NCBI RefSeq assembly: GCF_900188145.1
Contig: NZ_FZOJ01000004.1
Coordinates: 186,001-250,000, forward strand
DNA from: Anaerovirgula multivorans
GTDB taxonomy: Bacteria; Bacillota; Clostridia; Peptostreptococcales; Natronincolaceae
Direction of reading: 5' to 3'
DNA length: 64,000 nucleotides
Part shown: positions 9,288-17,442 of the stretch, one piece after another
How the letters are laid out: every line of letters begins with the position of its first letter
How positions within the stretch are numbered: position 1 is the first letter of the stretch
Notes under the pieces: model-generated
Database searches by the model: none
What the model saw: the letters and a program-made list of their open reading frames with translations, nothing else
Told to the model about the DNA's origin: nothing
Program-made: the position numbers and the translations under genes

Positions 9288-10445
9288 TCAATGACCATAT
9301 GCCTCTAAATAAATATTTTTGATGTCTTCCTTTGTAACTTCTTTGGGATTACCACTAGTGCACATATCTTTTAATGCTATGGTAGACATTTCCTCTAATG
9401 CATTCATGAAGATTTCCCGATCTACACCTGCTTCTTTTATAGTTGCAGGCATCTTCATAGCCATTTTCATCACTTTTATGGCCTCAATCAAACTCAATAC
9501 TCCTTTTTCAATCGTTACACTAGGAAGTCCTAAATGTTCTGCCAATTGGACGTATTTGATTGCTGCTTGATTATAGTCTTTCTTGCCCTGCTCTTTGCTA
9601 TTAAAAGCAATGACATAGGGCATCAATATAGCATTGCTACGGCCATGAGGAATTTTAAAAAAGCTTCCTAAGCTATGGGCCATGCTATGATTAATGCCCA
9701 GACCAGCATTAGTAAAGGCGATTCCAGCCATACAAGAGGCATTATGAAGCTTTTCTCTAGCCACCATGTTGGCCCCATCCTCATAGGCTTTCAATAAATA
9801 CTGAAAAACTTGAGCTATAGATTTTTCTACTAAAGCATCAGTAAAGTCTGATGCTCCCTTAGAAACATAAGCCTCAATGCAGTGGGTTAAAATATCAATC
9901 CCTGTATCTGCTGTAATATGTGATGGTATACTTTTGGTGAACTGAGGATCTAGGATGGCTACGTCTGGCACCATTAAAGGATCAACAATAGGTATTTTCA
10001 TATTTTTTTCTTTATCTGTTATGACAGAATAAGCTGTCACTTCCGAACCAGTTCCACTGGTAGTTGGTATTGCTATAAAAAAAGGTTTAGGTATTTCATG
10101 AGTATTTATCAGACCTTCTTTAATTTTGATGCAAAAATACATGATAGCCTTTGCCGCATCAATGGCAGAGCCTCCCCCTATAGCAATAAGCACTTGGGGC
10201 TTATTTTTAATAATATGATTTAATCCTTTGTAGATCACTTCAAAGGAAGGATCTGCTTCCACCTCAGAAAACACCTCATAATGTACATTGTTTCTATCAA
10301 AAATCTCCGTTAGATTATCAATCATCTTTAATTGGAGCATTGTGGGGTCTGTAACAATGCATGCCCTTTTCCCTTTAAATTTTTCTAAATATTTTATTGC
10401 ATTCATCCCATGAATAATCTCTGTCATTTCTTTAAAGCTTTTCAA
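9288..10445 (-). CDS. Iron-containing alcohol dehydrogenase of the eut locus (EutG-like)
   Basis: A group III metal-dependent alcohol dehydrogenase that would reduce acetaldehyde to ethanol and recycle NADH in the microcompartment. GGGSAIDAAKA binds NAD; the metal ligands lie in THCIEAY and in HSMAHSLGSFFKIPHGRSN. The start is uncertain. TTG at 10445 follows AGGTGG and gives LKSFKEMTEII, a typical family N-terminus (about 385 residues). An upstream ATG at 10496 would add 17 residues, but part of that extension is encoded by the repeat at 10474-10587. It is the last gene of the eut operon. Confidence 0.85.
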   Translation of the reverse strand: MKSFKEMTEIIHGMNAIKYLEKFKGKRACIVTDPTMLQLKMIDNLTEIFDRNNVHYEVFSEVEADPSFEVIYKGLNHIIKNKPQVLIAIGGGSAIDAAKAIMYFCIKIKEGLINTHEIPKPFFIAIPTTSGTGSEVTAYSVITDKEKNMKIPIVDPLMVPDVAILDPQFTKSIPSHITADTGIDILTHCIEAYVSKGASDFTDALVEKSIAQVFQYLLKAYEDGANMVAREKLHNASCMAGIAFTNAGLGINHSMAHSLGSFFKIPHGRSNAILMPYVIAFNSKEQGKKDYNQAAIKYVQLAEHLGLPSVTIEKGVLSLIEAIKVMKMAMKMPATIKEAGVDREIFMNALEEMSTIALKDMCTSGNPKEVTKEDIKNIYLEAYGH

Positions 10446-10473
10446 GAAACCACCTGCTTCTTCCAGTATAATT

Positions 10474-10587
10474 TCAATAAGGGCTTTGCCCGTCATTCAC
10501 CGTTTTTAGCAGGAGATTGAACTCCCACTGAAAAAATTAAGTGGAACCCGCCGTATAGAGGCGGGGAACATCTTAATTTGGTTATAA
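10474..10587 (-). repeat. 115-bp direct repeat, copy 1 (three-hairpin element, possibly an IS200/IS605-type end)
   Basis: Nearly identical to 15543-15658 and in the same orientation. Read on the minus strand it forms AAATTAAG pairing with CTTAATTT around a CCCGCC/GGCGGG stem, then a CAGTGGGAG-like hairpin (imperfect in this copy), then GGGC-AAA-GCCC, ending TTATTGAA. Compact stacked hairpins at fixed ends resemble solo ends or omega-RNA scaffolds of TnpB transposons, but no tnpB is nearby; this identity is a guess. Confidence 0.7.
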
Positions 10588-10627
10588 GTTTTACCTCTAT
10601 ACACCGAAGGATAAATAGAAATAGCTT

Positions 10628-11731
10628 TTAGTGTTGTTTTGCTGTGTTTTCTCTGGCAGCACTCTTATTAGCAATAACTATAGCTACCATCACCGCCGTA
10701 ATACCACCTACTATTTTTCCTGCCACCATTGGAAAAATCATATCTTGATTTACACCAGCAGTAAATCCAAGGTGATCTCCTAAAACAAAGGAAGCACTAA
10801 CTGCAAAGGCAACATTAATGATTTTTCCACGATGATCCATATCCTTCATTAATCCAAACATAGGAATATTATTGGCTAGAGTAGCTACCATTCCTGCAGC
10901 TGCTACATCTCCTATTCCTAATAATTTTCCCAGCTTCATTAAAGGTTTATTAAATACCTTGGTTACAAAGTAAACCATTGGGAAAGCTCCTGCCAGCATA
11001 ATCGCAATCTCCCCTACGATTTCGATCCCCTCTGTCACTGGAGCCATCCCAGGAATAATCACAATTCCTGTTAAGGTTTCTACAATAATAGCTGCTAATC
11101 CTATTGTAATAACCACTACAACACCCTTACCAAAAATAGTGAACCCTTTAATCATTTTCTCAGGTATTTTCCATAATCCAAGGGAAAGTAATAAGGATAC
11201 CAAAATAATTGGTACTAAATTACTTAAAATCATGGAGATATCAAAGCCAGCTACCATCCCACCAACAAATGAACCAATTGGAATAGTAATCATCCCTGCC
11301 AGAACCCCTGTTGCTAAATATTTATGATCTTCTTTTTTAATAATCCCTAAGGCTACCGGGATTGTAAAAACAATGGTGGGCCCCATCATAGCGCCTAAAA
11401 TCAACCCAGCAAACAATCCTGCTTCCTGACTTTGGGCCAACTGCATAGCTAGAGGATATCCCCCCATGTCGTTAGCCAATAACGTGGTTGCAAACATAGA
11501 AGGATCTGCACCTAAAAATGCATAAACCGGTACAACGATAGGCTCAAGAATTGTGGCCAGTACAGGGGCTAAGGATACAACCCCCACCATCGCAACAGCT
11601 AAAGAACCCATTGCAATGATACCCTCGTCAAATTTTTCTCCTAAGCCGTATTTGTTCCCTATGATTTTATCTAGAGCTCCTAATACCATAAAAGCCACCA
11701 TAATATAAACAATAATTTCATTGATATTCAT
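10628..11731 (-). CDS. eutH: Ethanolamine permease/utilization protein EutH
   Basis: A 367-residue membrane protein with about ten helices that brings ethanolamine into the cell. The run DKIIGNKYGLGEKFDEGI and the loop TTLLANDMGGYPLAMQLAQ are EutH signatures; PMFGLMKDMDHRGKIINVAFAV lies in the C-terminal half. ATG at 11731 is preferred; the GTG at 11740 falls inside the GAGGTG ribosome site. In this locus it lies near the end of the operon, after the pdu-type genes. Confidence 0.93.
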   Translation of the reverse strand: MNINEIIVYIMVAFMVLGALDKIIGNKYGLGEKFDEGIIAMGSLAVAMVGVVSLAPVLATILEPIVVPVYAFLGADPSMFATTLLANDMGGYPLAMQLAQSQEAGLFAGLILGAMMGPTIVFTIPVALGIIKKEDHKYLATGVLAGMITIPIGSFVGGMVAGFDISMILSNLVPIILVSLLLSLGLWKIPEKMIKGFTIFGKGVVVVITIGLAAIIVETLTGIVIIPGMAPVTEGIEIVGEIAIMLAGAFPMVYFVTKVFNKPLMKLGKLLGIGDVAAAGMVATLANNIPMFGLMKDMDHRGKIINVAFAVSASFVLGDHLGFTAGVNQDMIFPMVAGKIVGGITAVMVAIVIANKSAARENTAKQH

Positions 11732-11799
11732 CAAATACACCTCTTCCTTTAAATTTTCAAATAAATTCCCCTAAATTTAGACATACAAGCTGTTTTCTT

Positions 11800-12348
11800 C
11801 TATAATAATTTTTCGAATAACTCTTTCCGTGGAGATGGAATTACAGTTTTTTCTACCAGCATGCCTTTTTCCTTACCAATGTTTGCTCCAGCTTCCACTG
11901 CTTCTTGAACAGAACTGATATCTCCACATAGGATGATAAAGGATTTACCCCCTATCGAAAGACCTAAGCGGACTTCAATAAGAGTAACTGCAGCAGTCTT
12001 TGCTGCAGCATCTGCCGCTACAATGGCTGTAGCAATATTAAAAAATTCCAACACGCCAAGGGCATTCACTTCTTGTACATTATTTGTGGCATGAATTGCC
12101 TCAATTAATTGAGGATGAATACTTGGCAGAACTAGCTGATCAACAACATAGGACCTACCAATTTCTATTCCTGTATTTATGGCGGCTTCAACAGCTGCTA
12201 CGTCTCCACATATCAATATAATATACTTACCAGGACAGACAGAATGAGCCTTTAATAGCTGTACATCTGCCGCCTTAACCATGGTATCTGCTGTTTCAAT
12301 TCCCTTAGCAATACTGTTTAATTCTATAAATCCTATCGTTCTTATCAT
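11800..12348 (-). CDS. pduT: Microcompartment shell protein with tandem BMC domains, PduT-like
   Basis: A 182-residue shell protein of two BMC domains (about 1-85 and 95-180) that forms pseudohexameric trimers. Signature blocks are GFIELNSIAKGIETADTMVKAADV and GVLEFFNIATAIVAADAAAKTAAV. The loop SVCPGKY carries the Cys that in PduT holds a 4Fe-4S cluster at the trimer pore. It overlaps pduS by four bases (ATGA), so the two are translationally coupled; in the Pdu system PduS and PduT cooperate in moving electrons across the shell. Confidence 0.92.
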   Translation of the reverse strand: MIRTIGFIELNSIAKGIETADTMVKAADVQLLKAHSVCPGKYIILICGDVAAVEAAINTGIEIGRSYVVDQLVLPSIHPQLIEAIHATNNVQEVNALGVLEFFNIATAIVAADAAAKTAAVTLIEVRLGLSIGGKSFIILCGDISSVQEAVEAGANIGKEKGMLVEKTVIPSPRKELFEKLL

Positions 12349-13691
12349 TCCATCACCACCTTTTCTCCAGCCTCAATCCAAATAAAGCCATTTACTTCTT
12401 TAATCATACCCTTTATACTAGCATGGATATTGGCTCCTAAATCGCCTTCATTTACACTTGCAATCAATTGCCCTTTCTCCACCACATCTCCAACTTCTAC
12501 AATAGATGTTGCTGCTTTACCAATATGCTGTCTCAGGGGTATTTTCACACTTTGAGGTTCAATAGTGATATAATCCTCATTGATCTTATCTGAATATCCA
12601 GCAAGATCTAACCTGCAAAGAAGTCTTTCAGCTGGTACTTTTCTATACTCTCGCATTTCATGTACTTCTTTTTGCATAGGCAAATTTGAATATTTTACGC
12701 CTTCTTTACGAAGAAGATTTTTAATTTCTCCATTAATGGTTTTCGGGGATAGCCCCATAGGACAAGCATAAAGCTCACATACACCGCACTCACAGCATAA
12801 AAGGGCTTCCTTTAATACTTCATACTGCTGTCTATCTATTGATAAGGTTCTCATAATTCGATGGGGTCGTAGAGGATGCCCAATTAAGTTTCTTGGACAT
12901 AAATCTGTACAAAGAGAGCACTGGATACAAGCTGAACGACTTCTGTTAATCATTTGTACTAAATCTTGTTGTTTATTTTTGAAAATAACATGATTCTGTG
13001 GAAGAAGGATTACAGCCCCTGTTGTTTTTGTCACTACCGCCTCATTCAATTGGCTTTTTTCTATGACTCCCCCCATCATAGGCCCTCCTAGAATAATGTT
13101 ATAATCCTCTATTGTTGCTCCGCCTGCCATTTCAATACACGCCTCAATAGAAGTACCAATGGGTGCATAAAGAACAGAAGGATTTTGAACTTCTCCTAGG
13201 ATTGTAATGAATTTATCAGTAACAGATTTTTCATTGAGGGCTTCGTAAACATTTACGACTGTGCCTACATTACACACCACAACACCAACATCCTTTGGGA
13301 TTCCTCCTGGGGGGATTTGTCTGTTGGTCAGCTCATATACTAATATTTGTTCATCCCCTGCAGGGTAGAAATTGTCAATTAAATGAAGCTCTGCTCTAGA
13401 ATTTAGAGCTTCAATTGCCTGACTCAGTGCTCTGAATTCCCTCGTATTTTTTTTCTTCAACCCAATAATAATTTTTTTTGCTTTCATCTGTCTTGCTAAG
13501 ATTTCTAGAGTTTTAATGATTTCTTTGCTCTTATGCCGTATTAAAAATTTGTCAGTTTCTAGTAAGGGTTCACACTCCACTGCATTGACCAATAGATATT
13601 CTGCCACACCATTAAATTTTATATGGGTTGGAAAACCTGCTCCACCAGCACCAACAACGCCAGCTTGAAATATTTTTTGTAAAATATCCAT
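12345..13691 (-). CDS. pduS: Cobalamin reductase, PduS-like (RnfC/SLBB/ferredoxin-type)
   Basis: A 448-residue flavo-iron-sulfur protein expected to reduce cob(III)alamin for adenosylation. The N-terminus has the RnfC/Nuo51-like glycine loop GVVGAGGAGFPTHIKF; the SLBB region follows (ITILGEVQNPSVLYAPIGTSI). Two 4Fe-4S motifs are visible, CIQCSLCTDLCP and CCECGVCELYACP. The last 80 residues resemble a biotinyl/RnfC barrel. GGGGAGG precedes the ATG. Its presence in a eut operon, next to EutT-type adenosyltransferase, suggests on-site B12 recycling. Confidence 0.92.
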   Translation of the reverse strand: MDILQKIFQAGVVGAGGAGFPTHIKFNGVAEYLLVNAVECEPLLETDKFLIRHKSKEIIKTLEILARQMKAKKIIIGLKKKNTREFRALSQAIEALNSRAELHLIDNFYPAGDEQILVYELTNRQIPPGGIPKDVGVVVCNVGTVVNVYEALNEKSVTDKFITILGEVQNPSVLYAPIGTSIEACIEMAGGATIEDYNIILGGPMMGGVIEKSQLNEAVVTKTTGAVILLPQNHVIFKNKQQDLVQMINRSRSACIQCSLCTDLCPRNLIGHPLRPHRIMRTLSIDRQQYEVLKEALLCCECGVCELYACPMGLSPKTINGEIKNLLRKEGVKYSNLPMQKEVHEMREYRKVPAERLLCRLDLAGYSDKINEDYITIEPQSVKIPLRQHIGKAATSIVEVGDVVEKGQLIASVNEGDLGANIHASIKGMIKEVNGFIWIEAGEKVVME

Positions 13692-13717
13692 TTTACCTCC
13701 CCTTGCTACCTTTTATT

Positions 13718-13987
13718 TTATGCTTTCACTTCTACTTCATCTATGATACCTACTACTGTAGCATCTACAGCTGCTTCCTCTCTTTGAAGCGCTTTCCTTG
13801 CGGCGTTTCCCTTTACTACCAACACTTGATCTCCAATACCTGCACCTACACTGTCTACTGCCACAAAGGACCCCTTTTTTTGATTACTTTCGTAATCTAT
13901 AGCCTCAATTACCAACAGCTTTAATCCATTTAATGTTTCATCTTTTCTAGTGGCCCATACATTACCGATTACTTTGCCAATAATCAA
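13718..13987 (-). CDS. eutN: Microcompartment vertex protein EutN/CcmL (BMC-P)
   Basis: An 89-residue pentamer-forming protein that caps shell vertices. MIIGKVIGNVWATRKDETLNGLKLLVIE and VDSVGAGIGDQVLVVKGNAAR are diagnostic, and the length is standard. The start is TTG at 13987 with GGAAG six bases upstream, giving exactly the family N-terminus. It is 26 bases upstream of pduS. Confidence 0.95.
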   Translation of the reverse strand: MIIGKVIGNVWATRKDETLNGLKLLVIEAIDYESNQKKGSFVAVDSVGAGIGDQVLVVKGNAARKALQREEAAVDATVVGIIDEVEVKA

Positions 13988-14005
13988 TTTGATCTTCCTT
14001 CCTCA

Positions 14006-14689
14006 CTAGATTCTAACTGCTTGTATTTTCTTCGTTCTTATATAGTCCGTTGCCATAGGCGTAATGATTGCCTTTGCTCCTATACAAATTCTGCTGTTTT
14101 CTCCACAGCCCATTTCCCTTAAACCCTTTTCAGTGATTACTTTATTGCTTATGAAAGTTTCCTCAATCTGATTCTTTTCCTCTATAGATACTTGAGGCAG
14201 TTTTATCTGTTGATTGGATTGAGAAAAAATTTCTTTTAAATCTCCTATTTTCATACCAAAACTTTGAAGCTTCTTTTCATAATTCATATATGTTTGATAA
14301 AAATGGGGATGACTGGTTTTCTCAAAATTTCGATGTTCCAGCCCTTTACTTAAAACAAAAATTTCTTTTCCATATAACAACCCTCTGATTGTTCTTTTAG
14401 AAACTTCGTCCCCTTCAATACCCATGGCAATATAAGCCAAACTGGATAAAGACAAGGCAAGTAAGACGATACAATCTACATTCTTTATCTCCTCTTCAAT
14501 ACATTCCTCTAAAAATACACATTCTACTCCCATTGTTTCCAACTGCTTTATATCTTGCCTGTTGACTTGTTCTCTATAAGAAAGTACTAGTGCTTTCTTT
14601 GAGGATTGAAGCTTTTCACTTGTTTCTCTTTCCTGAAGCTGTTTCATCACTTCTTCTGTTATGCTTTTAACCAATGCTTCTATCTCCAT
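14006..14689 (-). CDS. Microcompartment-associated protein of unknown function, 227 residues
   Basis: The first 20 residues (IEALVKSITEEVMKQLQER) form an amphipathic helix like the tags that direct cargo into microcompartments. The middle (KALVLSYREQV; CIVLLALSLSSLAYIAMGIEGDE) resembles a small flavoprotein-like alpha/beta fold. The C-terminus (AKAIITPMATDYIRTKKI) echoes the N-terminal motif of the EutT-like protein in this locus (VLITPSAKQYLKEKKI). It probably belongs to the uncharacterised family found in clostridial eut operons at this position. It overlaps eutJ by 10 bases. Confidence 0.75.
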   Translation of the reverse strand: MEIEALVKSITEEVMKQLQERETSEKLQSSKKALVLSYREQVNRQDIKQLETMGVECVFLEECIEEEIKNVDCIVLLALSLSSLAYIAMGIEGDEVSKRTIRGLLYGKEIFVLSKGLEHRNFEKTSHPHFYQTYMNYEKKLQSFGMKIGDLKEIFSQSNQQIKLPQVSIEEKNQIEETFISNKVITEKGLREMGCGENSRICIGAKAIITPMATDYIRTKKIQAVRI

Positions 14690-15522
14690 TGAATCACTTC
14701 CTCTTCTCTACAATTCATAGCGATGCCTAAGGGGGTCACCAAAAAAGGATTATGGGGTTTTTGTGTTGCAATACCTATCTCTTTTTCAACTACATCTTCA
14801 AAACCTTCTAAACAACAGGTTCCCCCCACTAAATAGATCCTATCTACATCAAAATCAGCTATATGGGTTTCAATAATAGATGCCATTTTTTGAATGACAG
14901 GCCTGACGACGGCTAGTACTTCTTTTTTCTGTGCAGGATCTTTTTTAATGTTTTCTGCTTCTTCAAACTTTACACGATAGTTACCGGCTAGTACTAAGCT
15001 CAGATGCGTACCTCCTGTGGCCTCATCAGCAGTGTAAATTACCTCACCGTTTTTTATAATAGATAAGCCGGTAGTGCCTCCACCAATATCAACAATTACC
15101 CCATTGTTTACTTGCAGGACAGCATTAGCAGCAGTAGGCTCATCCAAGATGGATATCACCTCTAATCCCGCTCCTTCTACCACATAACGATGGGTTTGGC
15201 TATCCTTTGCTCCAGTCCCTGGAGGGACAGCAATAGCTGCTCTTAGTAAGGACTGTCCAAGTCGTTGTTCTAGTTTTTCCTTAAGTCTCCGTACAATTTG
15301 GGTAGCACCTATATAGTCCACCACCAAACCATCCTTTACTACTTGAGCAAACTCCATTTCACAGGCAATTGGATTGTTTTTTTGATCTAATACCACCATG
15401 ACCACATAAGCTGTTCCTAAATCAACCCCTATCAGGAGTTCACTCTTAGGATCAAAAGGAAAGGTTTCATAAATAGATTTTTCAACTTGACTAACTATAT
15501 GATCTACCTGTGTGAAATCCAC
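14680..15522 (-). CDS. eutJ: Ethanolamine utilization chaperone-like protein EutJ
   Basis: A 280-residue actin/Hsp70-type ATPase. Phosphate-binding motifs LLIGVDLGTAYVVMVVLD and VVDIGGGTTGLSIIKNG plus the adenosine motif IYLVGGTCCLEGFEDVV are intact, and the length fits EutJ. Its role is thought to be assembly or protection of eut enzymes. The start is GTG at 15522 with AGGAGG eight bases upstream. The second 115-bp repeat lies immediately upstream of that ribosome site. Confidence 0.92.
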   Translation of the reverse strand: MDFTQVDHIVSQVEKSIYETFPFDPKSELLIGVDLGTAYVVMVVLDQKNNPIACEMEFAQVVKDGLVVDYIGATQIVRRLKEKLEQRLGQSLLRAAIAVPPGTGAKDSQTHRYVVEGAGLEVISILDEPTAANAVLQVNNGVIVDIGGGTTGLSIIKNGEVIYTADEATGGTHLSLVLAGNYRVKFEEAENIKKDPAQKKEVLAVVRPVIQKMASIIETHIADFDVDRIYLVGGTCCLEGFEDVVEKEIGIATQKPHNPFLVTPLGIAMNCREEEVIQWR

Positions 15523-15542
15523 TTTTAAATCCTCCTGTTATC

Positions 15543-15658
15543 TTCAATAAGGGCTTTGCCCGTCATTTAACGTTTTCAGTGGGAGATTGAACTCCCACTG
15601 AAAAATTAAGTGGAACCCGCCGCCTATAGAGGCGGGGAACATCTTAATTTAGTTATAA
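15543..15658 (-). repeat. 115-bp direct repeat, copy 2, overlapping the 3' end of pduL
   Basis: Partner of 10474-10587. In this copy the middle hairpin is perfect (CAGTGGGAG pairs with CTCCCACTG). Its upstream end supplies the last codons and stop of pduL, and its downstream end stops 20 bases before the eutJ start. The 5 kb between the copies carries eutJ to eutH. Confidence 0.75.
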
Positions 15659-16301
15659 TTTCCCCAACAGTTCCTGTTTGATAGGCAGCAGCGTTGCCTT
15701 CATCATGATCAATATGCATACTAAGTTTATATTTTTCACTAACTCTTACTAAAACCTCTTCTAAAATAACAGGTCGTTGGCTTTTAATTCTTACCTTAAC
15801 ATGCTGTCCATCCTTTACATGTAAAGCTTCAGCCTCTTTGGGAGTCATATGAATATGTCTCTTTGCGATAATTACCCCTTGGTCTAAATTAATAGCCCTA
15901 ACCCCCGCAGCAATAATAAGGCCTTCTGTATTTTCTAAAGCACCAGATTCTCTAATAGGAGGGTTAACACCTAACGTTCTAGCATCTGTATAGGATATTT
16001 CTACCTGCGTATCCCTTCTAGCTGGCCCTAGGATTGCTACATTACTAATGACTCCCTTAGGTCCCATTAATGTTACTCTTTTATCGTATACAAACTGGCC
16101 AGGCTGAGATAATTCCTTCAAAACCTTCAATTGATCCTCACTATCAAATAGAAACTCCATATGTTCTTTACTTAAATGAATATGTCTGGCAGAAACCTCT
16201 ACTGGAATTTCTATTGAATTCTCCTGACATCCTTCAATATTCTCCATGACCTTTTCTACTATTTGTTTAATGAGCTCTTCCTTCACTTTTAACTTCTGCA
16301 C
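15624..16301 (-). CDS. pduL: Phosphate acyltransferase PduL (phosphotransacetylase)
   Basis: A 225-residue enzyme converting acetyl-CoA to acetyl-phosphate and freeing CoA inside the shell. Zinc-binding histidine motifs are present in both halves: SARHIHLS near residue 36, KRHIHMTPKEAEAL near 147 and HIDHDEGNA near the end. The N-terminal helix (VKEELIKQIVEKVMENIEG) looks like an encapsulation peptide. The last ten residues (ITKLRCSPPL) are encoded by the 115-bp repeat, so the natural tail was replaced. It overlaps the eutT-like gene by 13 bases. Confidence 0.95.
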   Translation of the reverse strand: MQKLKVKEELIKQIVEKVMENIEGCQENSIEIPVEVSARHIHLSKEHMEFLFDSEDQLKVLKELSQPGQFVYDKRVTLMGPKGVISNVAILGPARRDTQVEISYTDARTLGVNPPIRESGALENTEGLIIAAGVRAINLDQGVIIAKRHIHMTPKEAEALHVKDGQHVKVRIKSQRPVILEEVLVRVSEKYKLSMHIDHDEGNAAAYQTGTVGEIITKLRCSPPL

Positions 16302-17074
16302 CCCCTATTTGTAGTACCACCTTGCCATCGGCACATCATGATATATAGACAGCTGCTTAATCGGTTGAGGGCTTGAATGATATCTAGTCTTTCTATTGCA
16401 CCATTACTGCCAGTAAAGGCTTTTATCCCAACGATTTCCATTTCCCTGGCAGCACTTCTTAAAGAATTTAATTTTATTAATATTGCTCCCATAGAATACT
16501 CTGGCAAAAAATGCTTTACCCCAAAAAACTTTTCTGGATTATGTGACATTTTTCTCAATTGTCCCTCATCTAATCCTAATATTTTGTAATGGTTAAAAGG
16601 TTCCTCTAATACTTCTGCCCTTAAAAGATTTCTGACAAAGGTGAGAACTTCTGTTAAATCTTCTAAAAGTTTTTTCTCTTTTCGATGATCTAAAAATACT
16701 TGCATCTCTAAGATTTGAGCCTGAAAGCTATCCAACTTCCCTCTTAATTGAATTCTAGGATGATCCTTGTTAACTAGGAAGTTTCCATAAAGCTGTGTCA
16801 TATGCTCAGGCTTACTCTCAAAAAGCCCTCCGCTATAATAACACTTATATTTAGGCTCTACTGGATTTTTCTCATCTTCTTTTATTTCCACAGACTCTCT
16901 TGATACTGTATTTGATTTTTCTATATCTTCTTTTTCAAATATTAACTCTATCTTCTTTTCCTTTAAGTATTGCTTTGCTGAGGGTGTAATTAGCACTTGA
17001 GAATTAACTGAGTAGGTTTTCGGAAACTTGTTTTTAAACTCCGAACGAAGCCCCGTTTCTGTCAAAACCTTCAT
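16289..17074 (-). CDS. eutT: Corrinoid adenosyltransferase, EutT-like
   Basis: A 261-residue protein whose middle and C-terminus (DSFQAQILEMQVFLDHR, VLTFVRNLLRAEVLEEP, LNSLRSAAREMEIVGIKAF) match EutT-type ATP:cob(I)alamin adenosyltransferases that make adenosyl-B12 for EutBC. The first 45 residues (VLITPSAKQYLKEKKIELIF) form a separate module followed by a charged linker. The Cys-rich HX11CCX2C metal site of the Salmonella enzyme is not visible. ATG at 17074 follows GGGAGGG; a longer start at 17095 lacks a ribosome site. Confidence 0.85.
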   Translation of the reverse strand: MKVLTETGLRSEFKNKFPKTYSVNSQVLITPSAKQYLKEKKIELIFEKEDIEKSNTVSRESVEIKEDEKNPVEPKYKCYYSGGLFESKPEHMTQLYGNFLVNKDHPRIQLRGKLDSFQAQILEMQVFLDHRKEKKLLEDLTEVLTFVRNLLRAEVLEEPFNHYKILGLDEGQLRKMSHNPEKFFGVKHFLPEYSMGAILIKLNSLRSAAREMEIVGIKAFTGSNGAIERLDIIQALNRLSSCLYIMMCRWQGGTTNRGCRS

Positions 17075-17099
17075 AGGATCCCTCCCTTTTATCAATTAA

Positions 17100-17130
17100 C
17101 CCTCCCAGATCAAATATTGATCCAGGAGGG
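17100..17130 (-). terminator. Strong hairpin between eutM and eutT
   Basis: CCCTCC and GATCAA arms at 17100-17114 pair with TTGATC and GGAGGG at 17115-17130. It is followed on the minus strand by TTAATT rather than a T-run, so it may be a leaky terminator or a 3' stabiliser giving extra shell-protein mRNA. Confidence 0.6.
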
Positions 17131-17139
17131 AGATTTTAT

Positions 17140-17424
17140 TTATTCTTTTATTTGTGGAAGGATGATTTCTACTTCACCATGAGGTCTTGGAATAACATGT
17201 ACAGATACTAATTCTCCAACTCTTTCTGCTGCAGCTGCTCCAGCATCAGTTGCAGCTTTAACTGCTCCAACATCTCCTCTTACCATTACTGTTACTAATC
17301 CGCCACCAACATGTTCTTTACCTAATAGTGTTACATTTGCAGCCTTTACCATTGCATCTGCTGCCTCAATTGCACCTACTAATCCTTTTGTTTCAATCAT
17401 TCCTAATGCGTTTAAAGTTGCCAT
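17140..17424 (-). CDS. eutM: Major hexameric microcompartment shell protein EutM/PduA-type (BMC-H)
   Basis: A 94-residue single BMC-domain protein that tiles the shell facets. [26 protein letters not shown] and the pore loop [27 protein letters not shown] are typical, and the C-terminal [13 protein letters not shown] is canonical. A strong ribosome site (AAGGAGGAATTTTAA region) precedes the ATG and a hairpin follows the stop, consistent with high output. Confidence 0.96.
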   Translation of the reverse strand: MATLNALGMIETKGLVGAIEAADAMVKAANVTLLGKEHVGGGLVTVMVRGDVGAVKAATDAGAAAAERVGELVSVHVIPRPHGEVEIILPQIKE

Positions 17425-17442
17425 TTAAAATTCCTCCTTAAA

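Noticed and set aside
13628-13924. Plus-strand open frame over eutN and the start of pduS
   Set aside because: Antisense to two well-recognised genes.
10474-15658. The pair of repeats considered as attachment sites of an integrated element
   Set aside because: The segment between them carries core eut genes in the usual order and no integrase.
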